The notes under the pieces: generated by a model
What the model was told of the DNA's origin: nothing
The model's input: the letters and a program-made list of their open reading frames with translations, nothing else
The model's database searches: none
NCBI RefSeq assembly: GCF_001649575.2
Contig: NC_051431.1
Span: 25,432,121-25,496,120, forward strand
Source of the DNA: Kryptolebias marmoratus
Taxonomy: Eukaryota > Chordata > Actinopteri > Cyprinodontiformes > Rivulidae
DNA length: 64,000 nt
Reading direction: 5' to 3'
Translations under genes and position numbers: made by a program
In this document: in pieces, positions 35,826 to 48,627 of the stretch
Layout: every line of letters begins with the position of its first letter
Position numbering within the stretch: the stretch's first letter is position 1

Positions 35826-36315
35826 ACAATGATTGGTAACATAGTCGACTAATCAACTACAAAAAAAAAAAAAGTTTTTGTTTCCAACAGATTTTTTTAT
35901 GGTTGACACGACTTTAAGTAAGTCTTGAAAGTAAACTTAGCATGTTGTGTTGCCTCCTTTTTAAATGATGTTTGTAAAGAATCATTCATATCAATTTAAA
36001 CAAGGTCTCATGGTCAATTGTTAGGCTAATATTATCAGATTTGGTTTGCAAACGTAACTTTCATGTTTCTGTGATGGTCACATTAAGTATAATGATAATT
36101 AAATTTTATTAGTTTCAAATCCATATATTTCACAGATTATTATTTTAATTTGCTGTGAAATGTTATGTTACATTCATGCGGAGACATCAAGGTGGTATTC
36201 ACAGGCAGGCAGAAAGGAGGTGCACCCATAGGAATAAGAGACAAACTTAAAATAATTGTTAACCAATTTAAAAACTTTTGACTGGTTAGTCAACTACCTA
36301 AATAATCATTGGTTG
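35826..36315. mobile_element. hAT-like non-autonomous element
   Basis: Inverted ends: the left is 'aatgattggtaacatagtcg' and 'actaatcaact'; the right in reverse complement is 'aatgattatttaggtagttg' and 'actaaccagt'. The repeated 'tcgactaatc' words are typical of fish hAT termini. No transposase frame is seen, and the target duplication could not be settled. Confidence 0.5.
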
Positions 36316-37796
36316 AAGCCGGAGTGCCAAGTCTGGACATGGTCTAAAAGACTTAAAATATGTGGATGTAAAAATTTATATTTTATTAAAAGTAAAATGC
36401 ACTTGTAATAAAGAGACCAGTGACACAAGGTGAACTTAGCCAGGATGGGAACTTTTTCCTCTCCGTGTCAAAAGCTTCTGTGCTTTTTTCACAGCTTAAC
36501 ATTCCTAGTCGAAGAAACTCTATACTATAATGTCTTTTTTAGTATAGCCTAACCCTTAAACCTACTTGGCTTAGTCCATCAGCTTAGGTAAGGTATAATT
36601 AACAGTCAGGAGTGAACTGGTCTCCTTTAACACTGTAACACAATACAGAAAAACTAAATCATATGTCACAATCTCTCACTTCTTAGCCACTCATGTATGA
36701 AAGACCTTAGGTGAAGGAACGGCCTTATTTTTTAACGAAAACAAAGTTGGAAATTTTTTATCACCAGCTGAGAGAGAGAAACCCTTCAGGAGTCTACCAG
36801 ATGTGACATTAGGACAAGATGACTTAAAGCTATGTAGTTTGGAGCTCAAGCAAAAAAACAATTGCAGCACAGATTTTCATTTTGGATATTTGTTTTACTT
36901 GCGGACACAATGATGTTTTAACTGTCAAAAATACTTGAGAGTAAGTGAGAGAGTAGCTGTGCTAAAGGAGAAACTGGAAGAAGAGCAAACAAGGGACCAA
37001 ATAACAGAAACGTCATCTTACCATGAAAGCAATTCTTTGAAAAGTCAGGCGATTCTCACATAGCAATGAAAACATTATCACAGCAGCCAAGTAGAATAGT
37101 GAGAATACTGGCTTCTCAGTCTGTCATCCAAAATAAGGTCAGAACAGAGTCATCAGCCAGACGGGTGCAGGACAGGGCAAGAAAAAAAAAGTGTTTGTCA
37201 GTAAGTCGGTGAGTTTCTGCTTGTGACGCAAGGACGGGGAAAAACACACACTGGCTCCAGTTCCCAGAAGAAAACAGCTGCTGGAGGAAGGAGGAAGGGA
37301 AACAGAGCTTAGTGTAAAGCACACTCAGTTTTACTAAAGCAGTGCAAAACCACCCACTCTCCCAGAGGCACTGACAGAGCTCCTTTAGAAGAGAAGACAG
37401 TGTGGGCACCCACAAGCATGCACACACGCAGTTGGCCGGTATTTACAGATTAACAGCTCATCTCCACTTGTTGACCTGGGCTATGCACACTGGGACAGTC
37501 ATAAAGAGGTCTTATGGAAAGTGGCAACCTTAAAAAGTGGGCTAAATTAAACTGACCAAGTGCTAAATCTAAAAAGCAGATATGCCGACTTCCACGGCTC
37601 TGTATGAAAACCAGCAGCTTGAACTGGAGATGGATTATATCCAACTTAACACCAATAGAGGTTCACATACTGATGTCATTCACTGAGATATCAGACTGTC
37701 ACCTATAAAACATACTAATGCAGATTTCAAAGTTTGTGATAATTATCACTCGAAGAAAGTTATCAATGAATGTACATTTACTGCTGAGTAATGTTT

Positions 37797-37862
37797 GGAG
37801 TAAAGCCCATTCAAGATGGCCACCACTGGTAATATTTTGTGTGGTAGTAGCTGTGAGTCATC
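37797..37862 (-). repeat. hairpin-ended repeat, copy 4 (fragment)
   Basis: The plus strand reads 'cattcaagatggccacc' and 'tggtagtagctgtgagtcat', the reverse complement of the family start. It runs directly into the GGAT microsatellite. Confidence 0.5.
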
Positions 37863-37863
37863 C

Positions 37864-37928
37864 TGGATGGATGGATGGATGGATGGATGGATGGATGGAT
37901 GGATGGATGGATGGATGGATGGATGGAT
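37864..37928. repeat. (GGAT)n microsatellite
   Basis: About 16 perfect GGAT units. The open frame of repeated W-M-D-G across it is a product of the repeat. Confidence 0.97.
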
Positions 37929-40900
37929 AACTTGTCACATGTTTTTTATTTTGAGAGTTGAAGATTGATTTTTATTGATGAACACAACATAACTTACACC
38001 CTTGTAATCAATGACTACTATGGTATATAGCAAAATTACTTTTTTCACTAAAAATTTACTCCTTTGAAAATGTTAAATTTAGATACAGCTCATAGTTTTA
38101 ATGACTTAAATTTTCTTTGATAATATTTAATTTAGGCCATTTACAGTAAAAAAAAGAGCTAGTATCAATATGCTTATCAATATAAGCATTTTGATACACA
38201 TTTTTCAGCATGTATTTGCCATCGTCTTATTTTATTGAGGACACCACAGCAGCAACTTCAGTAAGGCAGTTTAAACATTGCTCATTAGTGTATCCACAGT
38301 GAGACCCATCATCAAAACGATTTCCAAACCACTGTAAGAATATTTTTTATGTCACTAATAATCACTAGTTATTCTAACATGTTATTCAGAATTAACCCCT
38401 TTAGGAATAAACTGACTCTTTTACAGCAGAAGGTGACACCATTGCCTATACTTCATTTAATGGCATTCTGCCAAAGTAAAAGTTTCTTCATTTTTAGATT
38501 TCAGTTTTACTCTTGTAATGTTACATTGTCTAGCCAAAAAAACAAAACAAAACAAAACTGATTAACATCTGCTTCCTTTTGTTTTTCTTTCAAAATAATT
38601 CATTATGTTATCTTGTAGAGTTGCACTCTATTGCACCTATGTAAAGTCAGTATGTAGTTGGAAAAAATCTTTACACAATTACTTTTATTTTAAATTCTTA
38701 CTTCAATCTGTAGTTATGCAACTATAATTACATGGCATTTTTTAACATAATGCTGATAATAAAAACAAGCAACAGCATAAAAAAGGCTGATTTCCTTCTT
38801 GCGCTGCAGTACCACCAAAGAGCTGACCATGTACATGAACAAAGCTTATACAGCGTTTTCTCTAGTATTATCCAAGGGGTTCCTGACAAACTGCAGTGTG
38901 CTGCGGAGCGAGAGTGCACTGAGGAGGAAAAGTGTCACCACAATTATTGTTATTTCAGTTAGAAACCCTAACTGTCCATGGCTTTATTTGGTTTCAACTA
39001 AACTTTAATGCAAAAATACCAATAAATAAGCACTGATCGAGAGAACGGGGTTTAAATCCATAAAGCCTCTCCACCTGTGGTGCGTCATGACGCACAGCCA
39101 GAAATCAGGACAAGAGCGCCGCAAGATGCAGGAGGCAGCTTTTATTGATAACAGTAATGTGATTAAAACAAGTATATTTATTTACTTTGTCAAAGAGTCT
39201 GTGTTTAACAGCAGATAGTCGATTGTGAAACAGCTGCCATGATGAGTCACGGTGATAATTAACTGTCTGTGAGAACAAGCTGGGCGCCACAGTAAAGCTT
39301 CAATTTATCTGGTTCCTACAAAAACTGTAGGTTGTTTTATTATAGTTGGCTGATGTTTGTTGTGCCTTTTAAATCAGGGAATTGAAAAAAGTCTTAACCA
39401 CAGGGAAAAACATTTTTTATATTGTTTGTTTTAGTTTTTTTGCTCTTAAATTTTATGTTTCAAATGATACTACAGTACAAATTTCCTACTTAGAGCCATT
39501 AAGTTGTTTTAATCAACAAAGGAGAGACGATTGTTCTTTTTCTTTTCCTTGGTTCCTTCTGTAGCTGCTGACTTGTCGGTACAACAGTTTTTTGGCTTAA
39601 AATTCTTTTTAACCACATCTTGATATTGGTCTTTTTTAAATTATAAGATTACGGTTTTACAGAAATTGTAGCTGATTAAAACAAAGCACACAGATCTTTG
39701 CTGTGCCATAAAACAACAGTGGTGTCCTTCAGGTGTCGGACTGCGGACTGGACCAACACCTGACAGAAGGTTAGAGACGCTGCTGCTGGAAATAATTGTG
39801 GCGGACTGCTTGTGATAAGGGCGCATTTCATTGTGTTAGAGTTTGAATTGTATAGCCATTCACAGGTCAAAACTCTTGAAGGAAAAACTTATACAAGATA
39901 AAATAATGTAGAAAATATTCTCCATAAAAAATAAAAATCTATGGCCTAATGAACTCCAATCTGATGGATGATATATTCATCCTGTTGTCTAACCCTAATT
40001 GACAACTACATTAAAAATCCACCATCAAAAATAAATAGAATGCTCAAATTTCTTTCTGGAAAATCTGGTCCATTGTCAGGGTGGATCTAGAAAAACATTC
40101 ATGAGGTGGTATGAGGGAGACAGGAAATTTTGAAAGGTGGCACTTTATAGAAGGACTTGATCTGTTGATCAGTGGAGAAGTGTGCCAATCACAACTGGGT
40201 CTTCTCTACTCAACAAAACCTCAAACACACACCTCACACACACGGATAAAACTGGTAGCAGCTGCGAATGCAAATTTGCCGTTATTAAAAGCAAAATAAA
40301 AACTCAAAATCTTTGTGTCGATCTCAGGCACTGCAGCTGGTCCAAACAATCAAGACAAATTAGCAGCAAGGTTAAATCCAAGGTTTCAATAAAGATACTA
40401 CTGCATTTAAGAGCTACAGTTTGTGAGAAAAATGATAGCACTTAACACTGATGTGTACCTGAAACCCTGCTGTCAAGCCGCTGAAGGCTGATGGGTTGTT
40501 TTTCTCCGAGCACTGCTGAGAGTGGTCTCTCATGTCGCCAGAAACAATGCTGAAGGCATCTGACATGTGCTTGACTGATGTGCTACTGTTAAAAGAACGT
40601 ACTCCAGTGACAACTAAATACATTTTTTAATAAAGTGAAGCATGATCTCCTATTCCAGATCTGTGTGGAAGCTATAGTAATCAATGCTGTTGGTACATTT
40701 TCACCATCAGCGAACACAAAACGTGGAACGTTAATCTAATTCTAAAAGCAATGGTGTCAGTAGTGGTAGCTGCGTTAAAGGCAAAACAGTTACATCAACA
40801 TGATTTTCACTGTGTAAGTATAACTACAACTTTCCATTAGGCAATAAAGGAAAATCTAACTTTACACTCTCACTCATATTGTACATTGCCTCCATTTTTT

Positions 40901-40939
40901 GTCTTGAATGTTTTCAACTCATAGTTACAGGACATAACT

Positions 40940-41094
40940 GACTCCAAATCCATCCATCCATCCAACTGTACGTACATACCTACATACATTATCCTGGGTT
41001 CAAGCCCCGGGTCGGACCCAGGGCCTTTCTGTGTGGAGTTTGCATGTTCTCATGTTTGTGTGGGTTTTCTCCAAGCACTCCTGCCTTCAGGCCC
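40940..41094 (+). repeat. SINE-like repeat, partial, plus strand
   Basis: Begins near 'cctgggttcaagccccgg', a good B-box match, and runs through 'gggcctttctgtgtggagtt' and 'tgtgtgggttttctcc'. It is the head half of the family at 34022-34383 and stops where a different retroelement tail begins. Confidence 0.6.
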
Positions 41095-41200
41095 AGACCT
41101 CCCTTGAAAAAGAGATCTGTGATCTCAATGGGACTTGCCTGGTTAAATAAAGGATAAAAAACAAAAATAAAAAATAATAACCATAATAATAATGAAGAAA
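41095..41200 (+). repeat. LINE 3' tail
   Basis: Reads 'cttgaaaaagagatctgtga', 'tctcaatgggacttgcctgg' and 'ttaaataaagg', followed by an A-rich tail with 'ataataat' units. This is a very common 3' end of fish LINE copies. Confidence 0.6.
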
Positions 41201-41273
41201 GACAACAACTGCTTCTGATATTAATGCCAATTTCTTTCTTCCTTGGCAACAGCCCCTTGCAGCTACCGTATTT

Positions 41274-41905
41274 TCTGGACCATAAGGCGCACGCAATTAT
41301 AAGGCACAGTCTCGATTTGTTATCTTTTTTTGTATATTGGACTCTGAGTCTGTAATAAAGTCTATCTATCTATCTATCTATGGCGTCCATTTTTATACTT
41401 AACCCATACATAAGGCACACCGGATTATAAGGCGCATGCTAAAACATAGTCTACAAAAAAAAAAAAGGTCACAGAAGCAAAATGGTGAGTTTGGTTGAAC
41501 TTTATTCTACTATATAACAATTATTTTACAGATAATTTTTTATCATTCTTCTTCCACAAATCCATTGAAGTCCTCATCTTCTGTCTGAATTGAACATCTG
41601 GGCGATTTCGCCATCAAACATGCTAGGTTCCCTCTCATCATTGTCGGAGTCAGCCTCGTTGTCAGGTGGCTGTTCAGCAATGATGCCGGCTTTCGCGAAA
41701 GCTCGGACAACAGTTAAAGCAGATATCTTAGCCCAGGCATCCACAATCCATTCGCATAAGATGGCGTAACTCACCCGTCGCTGCCCCTGTCTTAGTAAAC
41801 GTGTGTTCGCCGTCGGTCATCCATCGTTCCTTCAACTTCACTTTGATCACGCTGTTTACACCAACGTCCAGTGGTTGGAGCTCTGTTTTAATCCTCCCCG
41901 AATGA
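41274..41905 (-). mobile_element. pogo/Tigger-type transposon relic
   Basis: The left end, after a TA dinucleotide, reads CCGTATTTTCTGGACCATAA followed by 'ggcgcac' repeats ('ccggattataaggcgcatgc' at 41421-41440), the terminus of a widespread fish pogo-like family. A short retroposon tail with (CTAT)n at about 41325-41382 interrupts it. The transposase C terminus lies inside on the minus strand. The opposite terminus is not found, so the copy is truncated. Confidence 0.65.
41574..41905 (-). pseudogene. pogo-like transposase C terminus, broken
   Basis: In one minus-strand frame near 41800-41890 the reading is L-Q-P-L-D-V-G-V-N, then K-E-R-W-M-T-D-G-E-H-T-F-T, the conserved end of the DDE_1 (pogo/jerky) domain. 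After a frameshift the reading continues C-E-W-I-V-D-A-W-A-K-I-S, then A-F-A-K-A-G-I and an acidic tail to the stop at 41574. The catalytic D-D-D positions lie upstream and are not present. Confidence 0.65.
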
Positions 41906-42594
41906 TGGTAAGCTTCGAATTGTATTATATTACATAATGTTCTCTGACTGGTTTATTGCTGCTAGCGTACGTGCCATACGTATTACGTAGTGTTGTATGA
42001 TTGGTTTATCACTAATAATCCTCTTAAGATAACGAGCTACCTAGTGTGTGCATACTGGACATTACTCTAAACCCTTTTCTGTACACTTTACAACAGTGGG
42101 TTAAGCTTTACAGAGACTCACCATCCTCTACCATACCAGGCCAGCCTCTCTCCCGTTACTAGATAGTTGGCGCCCGTGAATGGTGTTCATATGTGCAAAC
42201 CACTGCCAGTTCCTTCAGCTTCTTCCAATACGGCCATTATTATCCTTGATGGCCCAGTAATCAGACTTTAGCTTTTTCAGCTTTTCCCGACACTGTTAAA
42301 ACGTGCAGCCAAAGCCCTGGTGCGCCATCAGCTCTCAGACCTCACAAAACACTTTCAAAGTTCCACAAAGTTCCGTCAAGCTCCTTCTAAATTTTGTCCT
42401 CTGCTAACAAGCACAGGAATAAGTGCATCATGTTGTTTGACCAGGGCACTGGTGCTGTTTCCTTCATTGCCATATTTCTGACTGATAAATGGGAGCTCTT
42501 TCACACAATCGATCAAAAGCAAGCAGCTAAACAAATGGTGTTAAGGAGCAGTTGCTGGAAGTATGACTAAACTGTGACGTGCCCACCCCCCACT

Positions 42595-42668
42595 TTGCAA
42601 CAATGTTTTTAATTGTTAAATGTAAAGAACTTTGAGTTACTCTGTTTCTAAAATGTGCTACACAAAAA
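42595..42668 (+). repeat. retroposon 3' tail
   Basis: Reads 'aattgttaaatgtaaagaac', 'tttgagttactctg' and 'aaatgtgctacacaaa', the 3' end of a common fish LINE or SINE. Confidence 0.5.
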
Positions 42669-43721
42669 GAGCTGTGTTGCCTTTTTACTACACACTGGAT
42701 TGAAAAAAAGAGCTAGCATTAGCTGCTAGGTAGAATCTTTTGTCACTAGCTAAACAGCTAGTTTGTCTTTTTTTTAGGATCAGTCCTTTGATAGTGAAAG
42801 GCAGCAACTGGTACAAAATTAACACTAGTTTCTTATACCAGTTATTGTCCATTAAACAGCCAAATTAGGGATGCACTAATTGCTTGGCAATTGATAATCT
42901 TAACACATTTTGATCTTCTCCACCTTCACTGGCCAATTAGGCATTAAAAAATATTTTTTTAAGTAAGTGAACACCACAGAAAAACACTAATTACTGCTAG
43001 CACAAGACATCATTATAGAAGTTGTTTCAACATGTTTTTTTTTCCTGTCTATGTGCACAAAGTTGTATCTACATGTGTATTCATGCTACCCAGGGGTCGA
43101 CATGTTTACACCCCAGCTAAATTAATGTCAATAATTCAAGTTACCAAACCGTAAAAGAAAAGGAATAAAGATTGTGGCGACTGACCCGTTTTATTGTCAT
43201 TGATGAGAAAATCAAAACAATGTGAAACTTATCAAATTATTCAAATGAAATGAATGATTGTATGCAGTACGGTGGTTAGCTTTCTTAAAACTGGCAGCTA
43301 CTTTAAATCCTAATAAAAAGACGTATATTAGATGAATACATCAACAGTTTTGACCGACAAATTCTTACAGTAGGTTAGAGAGTGTACAGGTTTTTTGTTT
43401 TTCTCCCCAAAATGCTAATATAATAAAAGTTCAAGGTTTGTTTAAAAAGATTAGCCCTATTAACTTCCACACTTTTTTGCATTAAGATGTGTTTAGGTGG
43501 AAAAAATGTTAATCCATTTTTGAAAAATGTATTGTTTTTTCTTGTTGGATTTTGTGTACAAACACTTTTGTGTAGTTCAGTGAAGTCTGTTTTTTTAGCC
43601 GTCTAGTTACAGAGAGATGGCCCTGTCATCAACTATTTTATTTGCTCTTAAAAGGTTTTGAGATAACTGCATGTGTGTGTGGGTGTGTGTATATTTATTT
43701 TGAAAACTTCCTTTGGCCTAC

Positions 43722-43855
43722 ATACAATGAAATTTGAAGCAAGACTAGTCACTAGACTGTGATTGTGAGAAGGTCATAGAAACAACCCAGCACAGACATG
43801 TAACCTATGGTTGTGGCGTTGTGCTCACCATCTTGTGCAAGCCTCCTGCAAGTAG
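43722..43855. repeat. unclassified repeat, copy A
   Basis: Direct repeat of 45385-45520: both contain 'aatttgaagcaa', 'ctagtcactagactg', 'gaaacaacccagc', 'cagacatgtaac' and 'atggttgtggcgttgtgctc'. Identity is roughly 85-90 percent by eye. The family is not recognised. Confidence 0.6.
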
Positions 43856-43934
43856 TAGGCACACAGAAAGGTGAACCCATGCAACTCCTTTGGGCTGAGC
43901 CCAACTGGGCCCCATGGGTAGAAGACCAATTTGG

Positions 43935-44115
43935 TACTTTATAAAAATGAATAAATGTAACTGTATTATAACTGGATTAAACTGACTCTAGTTGGATTTG
44001 TTTTGGACTGAATTTAATAGCATGTAATTTGATTCTGACGTTTTATTGCTTTGTGTAGTGCTGTGAGATGACTTCTGTTGTGAACTAGCCCTACAGAAAT
44101 AAACTGAATTACACT
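43935..44115 (+). repeat. retroposon 3' end
   Basis: Ends with 'gtgctgtgagatgacttctg', 'ttgtgaactagccctacaga' and 'aataaactgaattacactga', a widespread fish LINE 3' terminus with a short tandem tail. Confidence 0.5.
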
Positions 44116-44524
44116 GAACATTGTTAGGTTGAGTACTGATATGTTATGCATTTCTTTTCATGACATTCACTACAAATTGAAACAGTTTATTGTTTAAATG
44201 TAAACAATTTGAATGCATGTGTAAATTTGTAAGTCAACTCTGTGTTATGCTGATGTGGGCCATCACAAGTAGGTTATTCAAATAGGTTTCTGCAGGATTA
44301 AACTGTAGCCACAACTCTTAGTTTGTGGTGAATATCAGCTGCTTTTAACTTAGAAAAGCAGTTAATCTTAGCTTAGGTTTGCTGACTATTCAGGTAAATC
44401 CAAACCAGTCTGAGCACGTTTTAACAGCTGTTTTATACATGGTGATCATTACCACAAGCTGTCAAAGGGCAGAAGGTAGCAATAATGTTTATTGCTCATG
44501 TTTGCATGCATGTGTCTCTTTAGC

Positions 44525-44745
44525 AAAATATTTCAATAGCAAAAGATTTTAATGAAACTCTCAAAGCAATCATTAGATATATCTACAAATGGCTAACTTT
44601 TGAAGTCAAGCCAATTCAATCCAGGTTGACCAACAACAGCTAATTAACGTTAGAAAAACACAAAAATGGCTAAAACTCAGCAGATAGAGCTAAAATTTAA
44701 TATGGTATCAGTTGAGAATCATACTTTGAGCATAAGATCACATAA
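44525..44745 (-). repeat. hairpin-ended repeat, copy 5
   Basis: Reverse-oriented copy: 'ttttaatgaaactctcaaag', 'tcattagatatatctacaa', 'tcaagccaattcaatccagg' and 'atggctaaaactcagc' are reverse complements of the family landmarks. The hairpin end is missing. Confidence 0.65.
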
Positions 44746-45384
44746 AAGGTGATTTTTAAAGTTTGATTTTAACAGCTGTAACCTCATTTCTCAGCATACT
44801 GATGATTTTACTTTAAAACTCTGGCATGAAAGGTGTTCCCCAAACCCCAAAGGAATACTAGTCCTTTAATGTTAAAAAGGTTTTTACATCAACAATTGAT
44901 TATCAGTATTGCCATATAAAAAAACCACAGAAAAATAAATCTTATTTATTGAAAAAAAAAAAAAAAGATGTAAATACTGGATCCAGCTAAAATTTAGGCC
45001 ATGATTATGCAACCCAAAAGGAGTGGACAACGACAAAAAGATGAGAATAAAAAAAAGGGATGCCTTACGCATGTAAATATTAATAAGCCTGAAGCAATCT
45101 TCATGTTCATAAAATTTTAACACAACTTGTCATCAAACATTAAAAGACTGGGTGGTTTTGAAAGTATACTGGTGATGTTACAACTCTAATACTGCTACGG
45201 AACAATTTATTAACAGGCTCTGCTTTGTTAAGGACACCACCATACTGACTTTAAAGCAAAAGGCACAAAACACATTTGGAGCACACACAAAATGTACTGC
45301 AGCAAGGTTTATCAATGTAGTGGCCGTGTATCAGGTACTGGGTGGAACGTGGTGGCAACATATCCACGACGTGGGGCCTGCATA

Positions 45385-45520
45385 CAATGGCATGGCTTAG
45401 TTGACAAGAATTTGAAGCAAGGCTAGTCACTAGACTGATTGTGACAAGATCGTAGAAACAACCCAGCGCAGACATGTAACATATGGTTGTGGCGTTGTGC
45501 TCACCGTCTTCTGCAAGCTG
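45385..45520. repeat. unclassified repeat, copy B
   Basis: Second copy of the 43722-43855 sequence, same orientation, about 1.66 kb away. Flanking minus-strand frames (45251-45538 and 45430-45699) hint at a decayed coding element, but no domain is recognised. Confidence 0.6.
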
Positions 45521-46489
45521 CATCCTGACGTGATCCAAGAGGGTGGTGCAAGGACATGTATACAGAAGGTGCTGAGGGTGCAGGAGAGCGTCTTGACAAC
45601 ATGGAAAATAGGAAAAACTTGTTTGGCAGGTACTAAGAGAGTAGCAGCATCATGACTGCATTTATGCAGAGGGAAGTTTTCCAAGCTTGCTGTGATCAAG
45701 CCATGTTCTAACAGGCTGTGTAGGTCATGGAGAGGCTTACAGTGTCAAAGTTACTATAGAGTTAAGTTTTATTACTCAACAATACAACTCTTGTTAATGC
45801 AATTTATCAACAGACCAACTAAATGTAGCCCTGTGGTAGATATGGGGCTATTGTCATTTTCAGTGGGACTTTAAGGGTTAAAGTAAATCCTAAATTGGTA
45901 ATTGTCGCTGAAGTATATGAAAAGTAAATGATTATTTGCTTTTACATAAAACCAAAGTTTTCATATTTCTTAACACACTGAGATAAGTGACTGATATGTA
46001 TGTATGTGTTGCTATCTAACACTGTAAAGTAAGTTTACTTGTAGTGGTGGGGAAATATGTTTTGTTTTGGTCAGTGACAATATTTGACTAAAATGGGTTA
46101 AACTAAAAGGGTGTTTTACGTCTGATATAAGTTCCTTCATGGATTTCGCTGTTTCATTGGTCAGTTAAGGTAGTCAGATCTGTAACTGATGGTATTGGTG
46201 AAAAGTCCGTGAGGGGGCGGGGCTGCTGTCTTCGCGCGGGCGGGAGAGAGAGAGAAAAAAAAGAAAAGGAAATAAGAAAAAAAGAAAACGGTGGCAGGAC
46301 GAGCCGAAGCTCGACGCGGAAAAAGAAAAGGAAAAAGACGTGCACAAAATAAGGAGGTTGAGACGGGTTGCATTGACTGAAAAGTTCGGAAGCTTCTCAG
46401 CTGAAGCGGAGTGACCGAAACCCGAAGGGCGGAGGACGAGCGAGCGACACGAGGAGTCATCGCGTGCTGAAGCTAGGCTAGCGGGCAAA

Positions 46490-46660
46490 TTTCAACGCTC
46501 TCAATGTTTTTTGGGGATTCGTGAGCTTGCAACGCTCTCAATGTTTTTGGGATCCGTGACATTGCAACGCTCTCAATGTTTTGGGATCTGTGAAATTGCA
46601 ACGCTCTCAATGTTTTGGGGTGCGTGAGATTTCAACGCTCCCAAGGGTTTGAACAGGCCT
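46490..46660. repeat. five tandem ~35 bp repeats
   Basis: Units share 'caacgctctcaatgtttt' followed by 'gggatccgtgac' variants. Spacer length varies by a few T or G residues between units, and the last unit is degenerate ('caacgctcccaagggttt'). Confidence 0.85.
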
Positions 46661-46710
46661 GCAACAGTATTTTTTTTGCCGGGGTCTTGTGAGTACTCAA
46701 CCTGACTGTA

Positions 46711-46730
46711 GGTGTGTGTGTGTGTGTGTG
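46711..46730. repeat. (GT)n microsatellite
   Basis: About ten GT units just after the tandem repeats. Confidence 0.85.
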
Positions 46731-48580
46731 CGTACATGAGGGCTCTCGGCATGTTAAATGTGTTATGTGATTTGAAGAAAACCTTTCTCCTAATGTTCTT
46801 TAGTTAAATGTGAGGTACAATTAAAAGCAAAACAAGAAAAAGAAACAAGAACTGATTGTTAGCTTTTACACAAAAGGAAAAAAAAAAAGGACCATTTGAT
46901 ATAATTTAGTAATATCACTTGGATATTTTCCTTGTTTATTGTTGTGCTATTTTGGGGGAAAATAATTTGTTATGTTTATTATCTTTGTTCGCCAGTTGTT
47001 TAGTTTAAGAGTGTGAATTTGGTTATTGAATCCAATAAATATCGGCCGAATCAATTGCCGAAAAAAGTTAATATTTCTGGGTCTCATTTAGGACAAAAGA
47101 GTATTTCTGCCTGTTTATTCGGAATTATCCACTATCTAGGTTAACCTATCTGGTATCTACCTTCTATAACGAACCCAAGCACCCCTACATTGAGATTTCC
47201 AACTAAGAGTGGTTGTACGGGTGCTACATAAATAAATGACTAAATGGAGGTAACAGAGTTCTTACTATCACTGCAGTCAATTGTACAGACATATGTCTGC
47301 CAGAAGCCCATTATTTTCCAATGGGAAACTCTGTCAACTCTAATGAGTGTCAGGCTATTTGTCAGACACACACTGTAGGTCTTGATGCTCAATTCTGATT
47401 TTTTTGTCAGGTTCATTTTTTTGCCGTGGGTATTTTCTATTATAAATCAAATGTGACCGTCATCAGACTACAGTGTGACCAGTCTACGGTCCTGAAGCGA
47501 CCCGGATGAGCAGAAGAAGACAACATCCCATGCAGCTCACTGTGTTTACGGAGCTAAATAGGGATGCTACACATGTTAGGATGTGTGTATCAATTCTGAA
47601 GTTGTTGAGCAATCAGAGCACGAAAAATTATTATCTGCCTTGCCTGTTTTATCCAGTGTTTATATTTGATCTGGCTGCTTCCCGCCTACTCCAGTGCAGA
47701 ATTGCAGTTCTGGAACAGGAACTAAAAGTAGAAACAAACTCAAATTATCAATCCAATCACGCTAATATTGATCCTACTCTAAGATTAGTGTCATATGTTG
47801 GTGTAGATCTTCAGCCATCCAGGACATAGGAAATCTAAAACGGAAAAAAAAAAAAGAAGATGGTGCAACTGCATTTTCTGTTCCTTAGCTGAAGATGTGG
47901 AGTTTCAAACTTTAAAATGCAAGGCTTTGGTATTAATACTATCAATTTTTGGATCAATCTGCATACCCCCTTCTTCAATAGCGTAAATGCTGGATGAAAT
48001 GCAACATGACTGTTCAGACTGAGGTTGCTTTGAAAAAACACAGAATATGTATCTGATTTCAGAACTCATACAAAATGGCACTTTCAGTCTGCAGTGTGAA
48101 TGGTCAAATTTATGTTCTGAAGAACATGCTTTCATTTTATATTTAGTCACCACTGGTATTAGAGACCAGACAAACCTATGAAGTCAAGTTTTTTGGTGTG
48201 TCATTTTTAACTCACTCGGCACTAAAACTGAGCCTCTGACAAAATTATTTTTTCTGAATGCATAAAAACTTCACACCAGCAATGTGATATATTTTAGATA
48301 TTAGTGTCTACACCAAATTAAATTAAAAATAAAACAGCATGTATAGCAGAAACATGGCAGAAAAGTGAAATAAGGCAACCTTTGTTAAAATCTAGAAAAC
48401 CGAGTCTGTTTAGCCTCCTAAAAATCACAGAACATTTTATCAAAGTTGAGCGATTCAACACTGCATTTCTCCAGTAAGGTGCACACAAAATCTAAAAGCT
48501 GTACAAGGTTTTTCAAAATATACAGAGAAGTTTCACAAATCATATTTTAAGCATGATGCATCTCTCTTAAATTGATGGGA

Positions 48581-48581
<1 letters not shown>

Positions 48582-48627
<46 letters not shown>
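48582..48627. repeat. (AAT)n microsatellite
   Basis: About 15 uninterrupted AAT units. Confidence 0.95.

Larger units (their letters stand above)
46112..47228 (+). other. LTR-like or promoter-like block
   Basis: Starts TGTTTTACG and ends GGTGCTACA, so it has TGT...ACA ends. It holds a CCAAT box (reverse, near 46155), a GC box 'gggggcggggc' near 46214, a CpG-rich stretch to about 46480, five ~35 bp tandem repeats, and an AATAAA at about 47034. This order (enhancer/promoter, repeats, polyadenylation signal, terminal CA) fits a solo LTR. No target duplication, primer-binding site or internal retroviral genes are seen. The alternative is an unrecognised CpG-island promoter inside spsb4 intron 1. 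Confidence 0.35.

Noticed and set aside
41005..41025. B-box-like 'gggttcaagcccc' as a tRNA gene
   Set aside because: No cloverleaf can be drawn around it; it is the head of a SINE-like repeat.
45251..45699. Overlapping minus-strand frames resembling a protein fragment
   Set aside because: They run through a dispersed repeat and share no recognisable motif, so they are recorded under the repeat only.
46490..46660. Tandem ~35 bp repeats as a CRISPR array
   Set aside because: Vertebrate sequence, no unique spacers of constant size and no cas genes; the units are simple tandem repeats.
47506..47829. Plus-strand 107-codon open frame
   Set aside because: No recognisable domain, no splice or promoter context; part of it looks repeat-derived. 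Not strong enough to call a gene.
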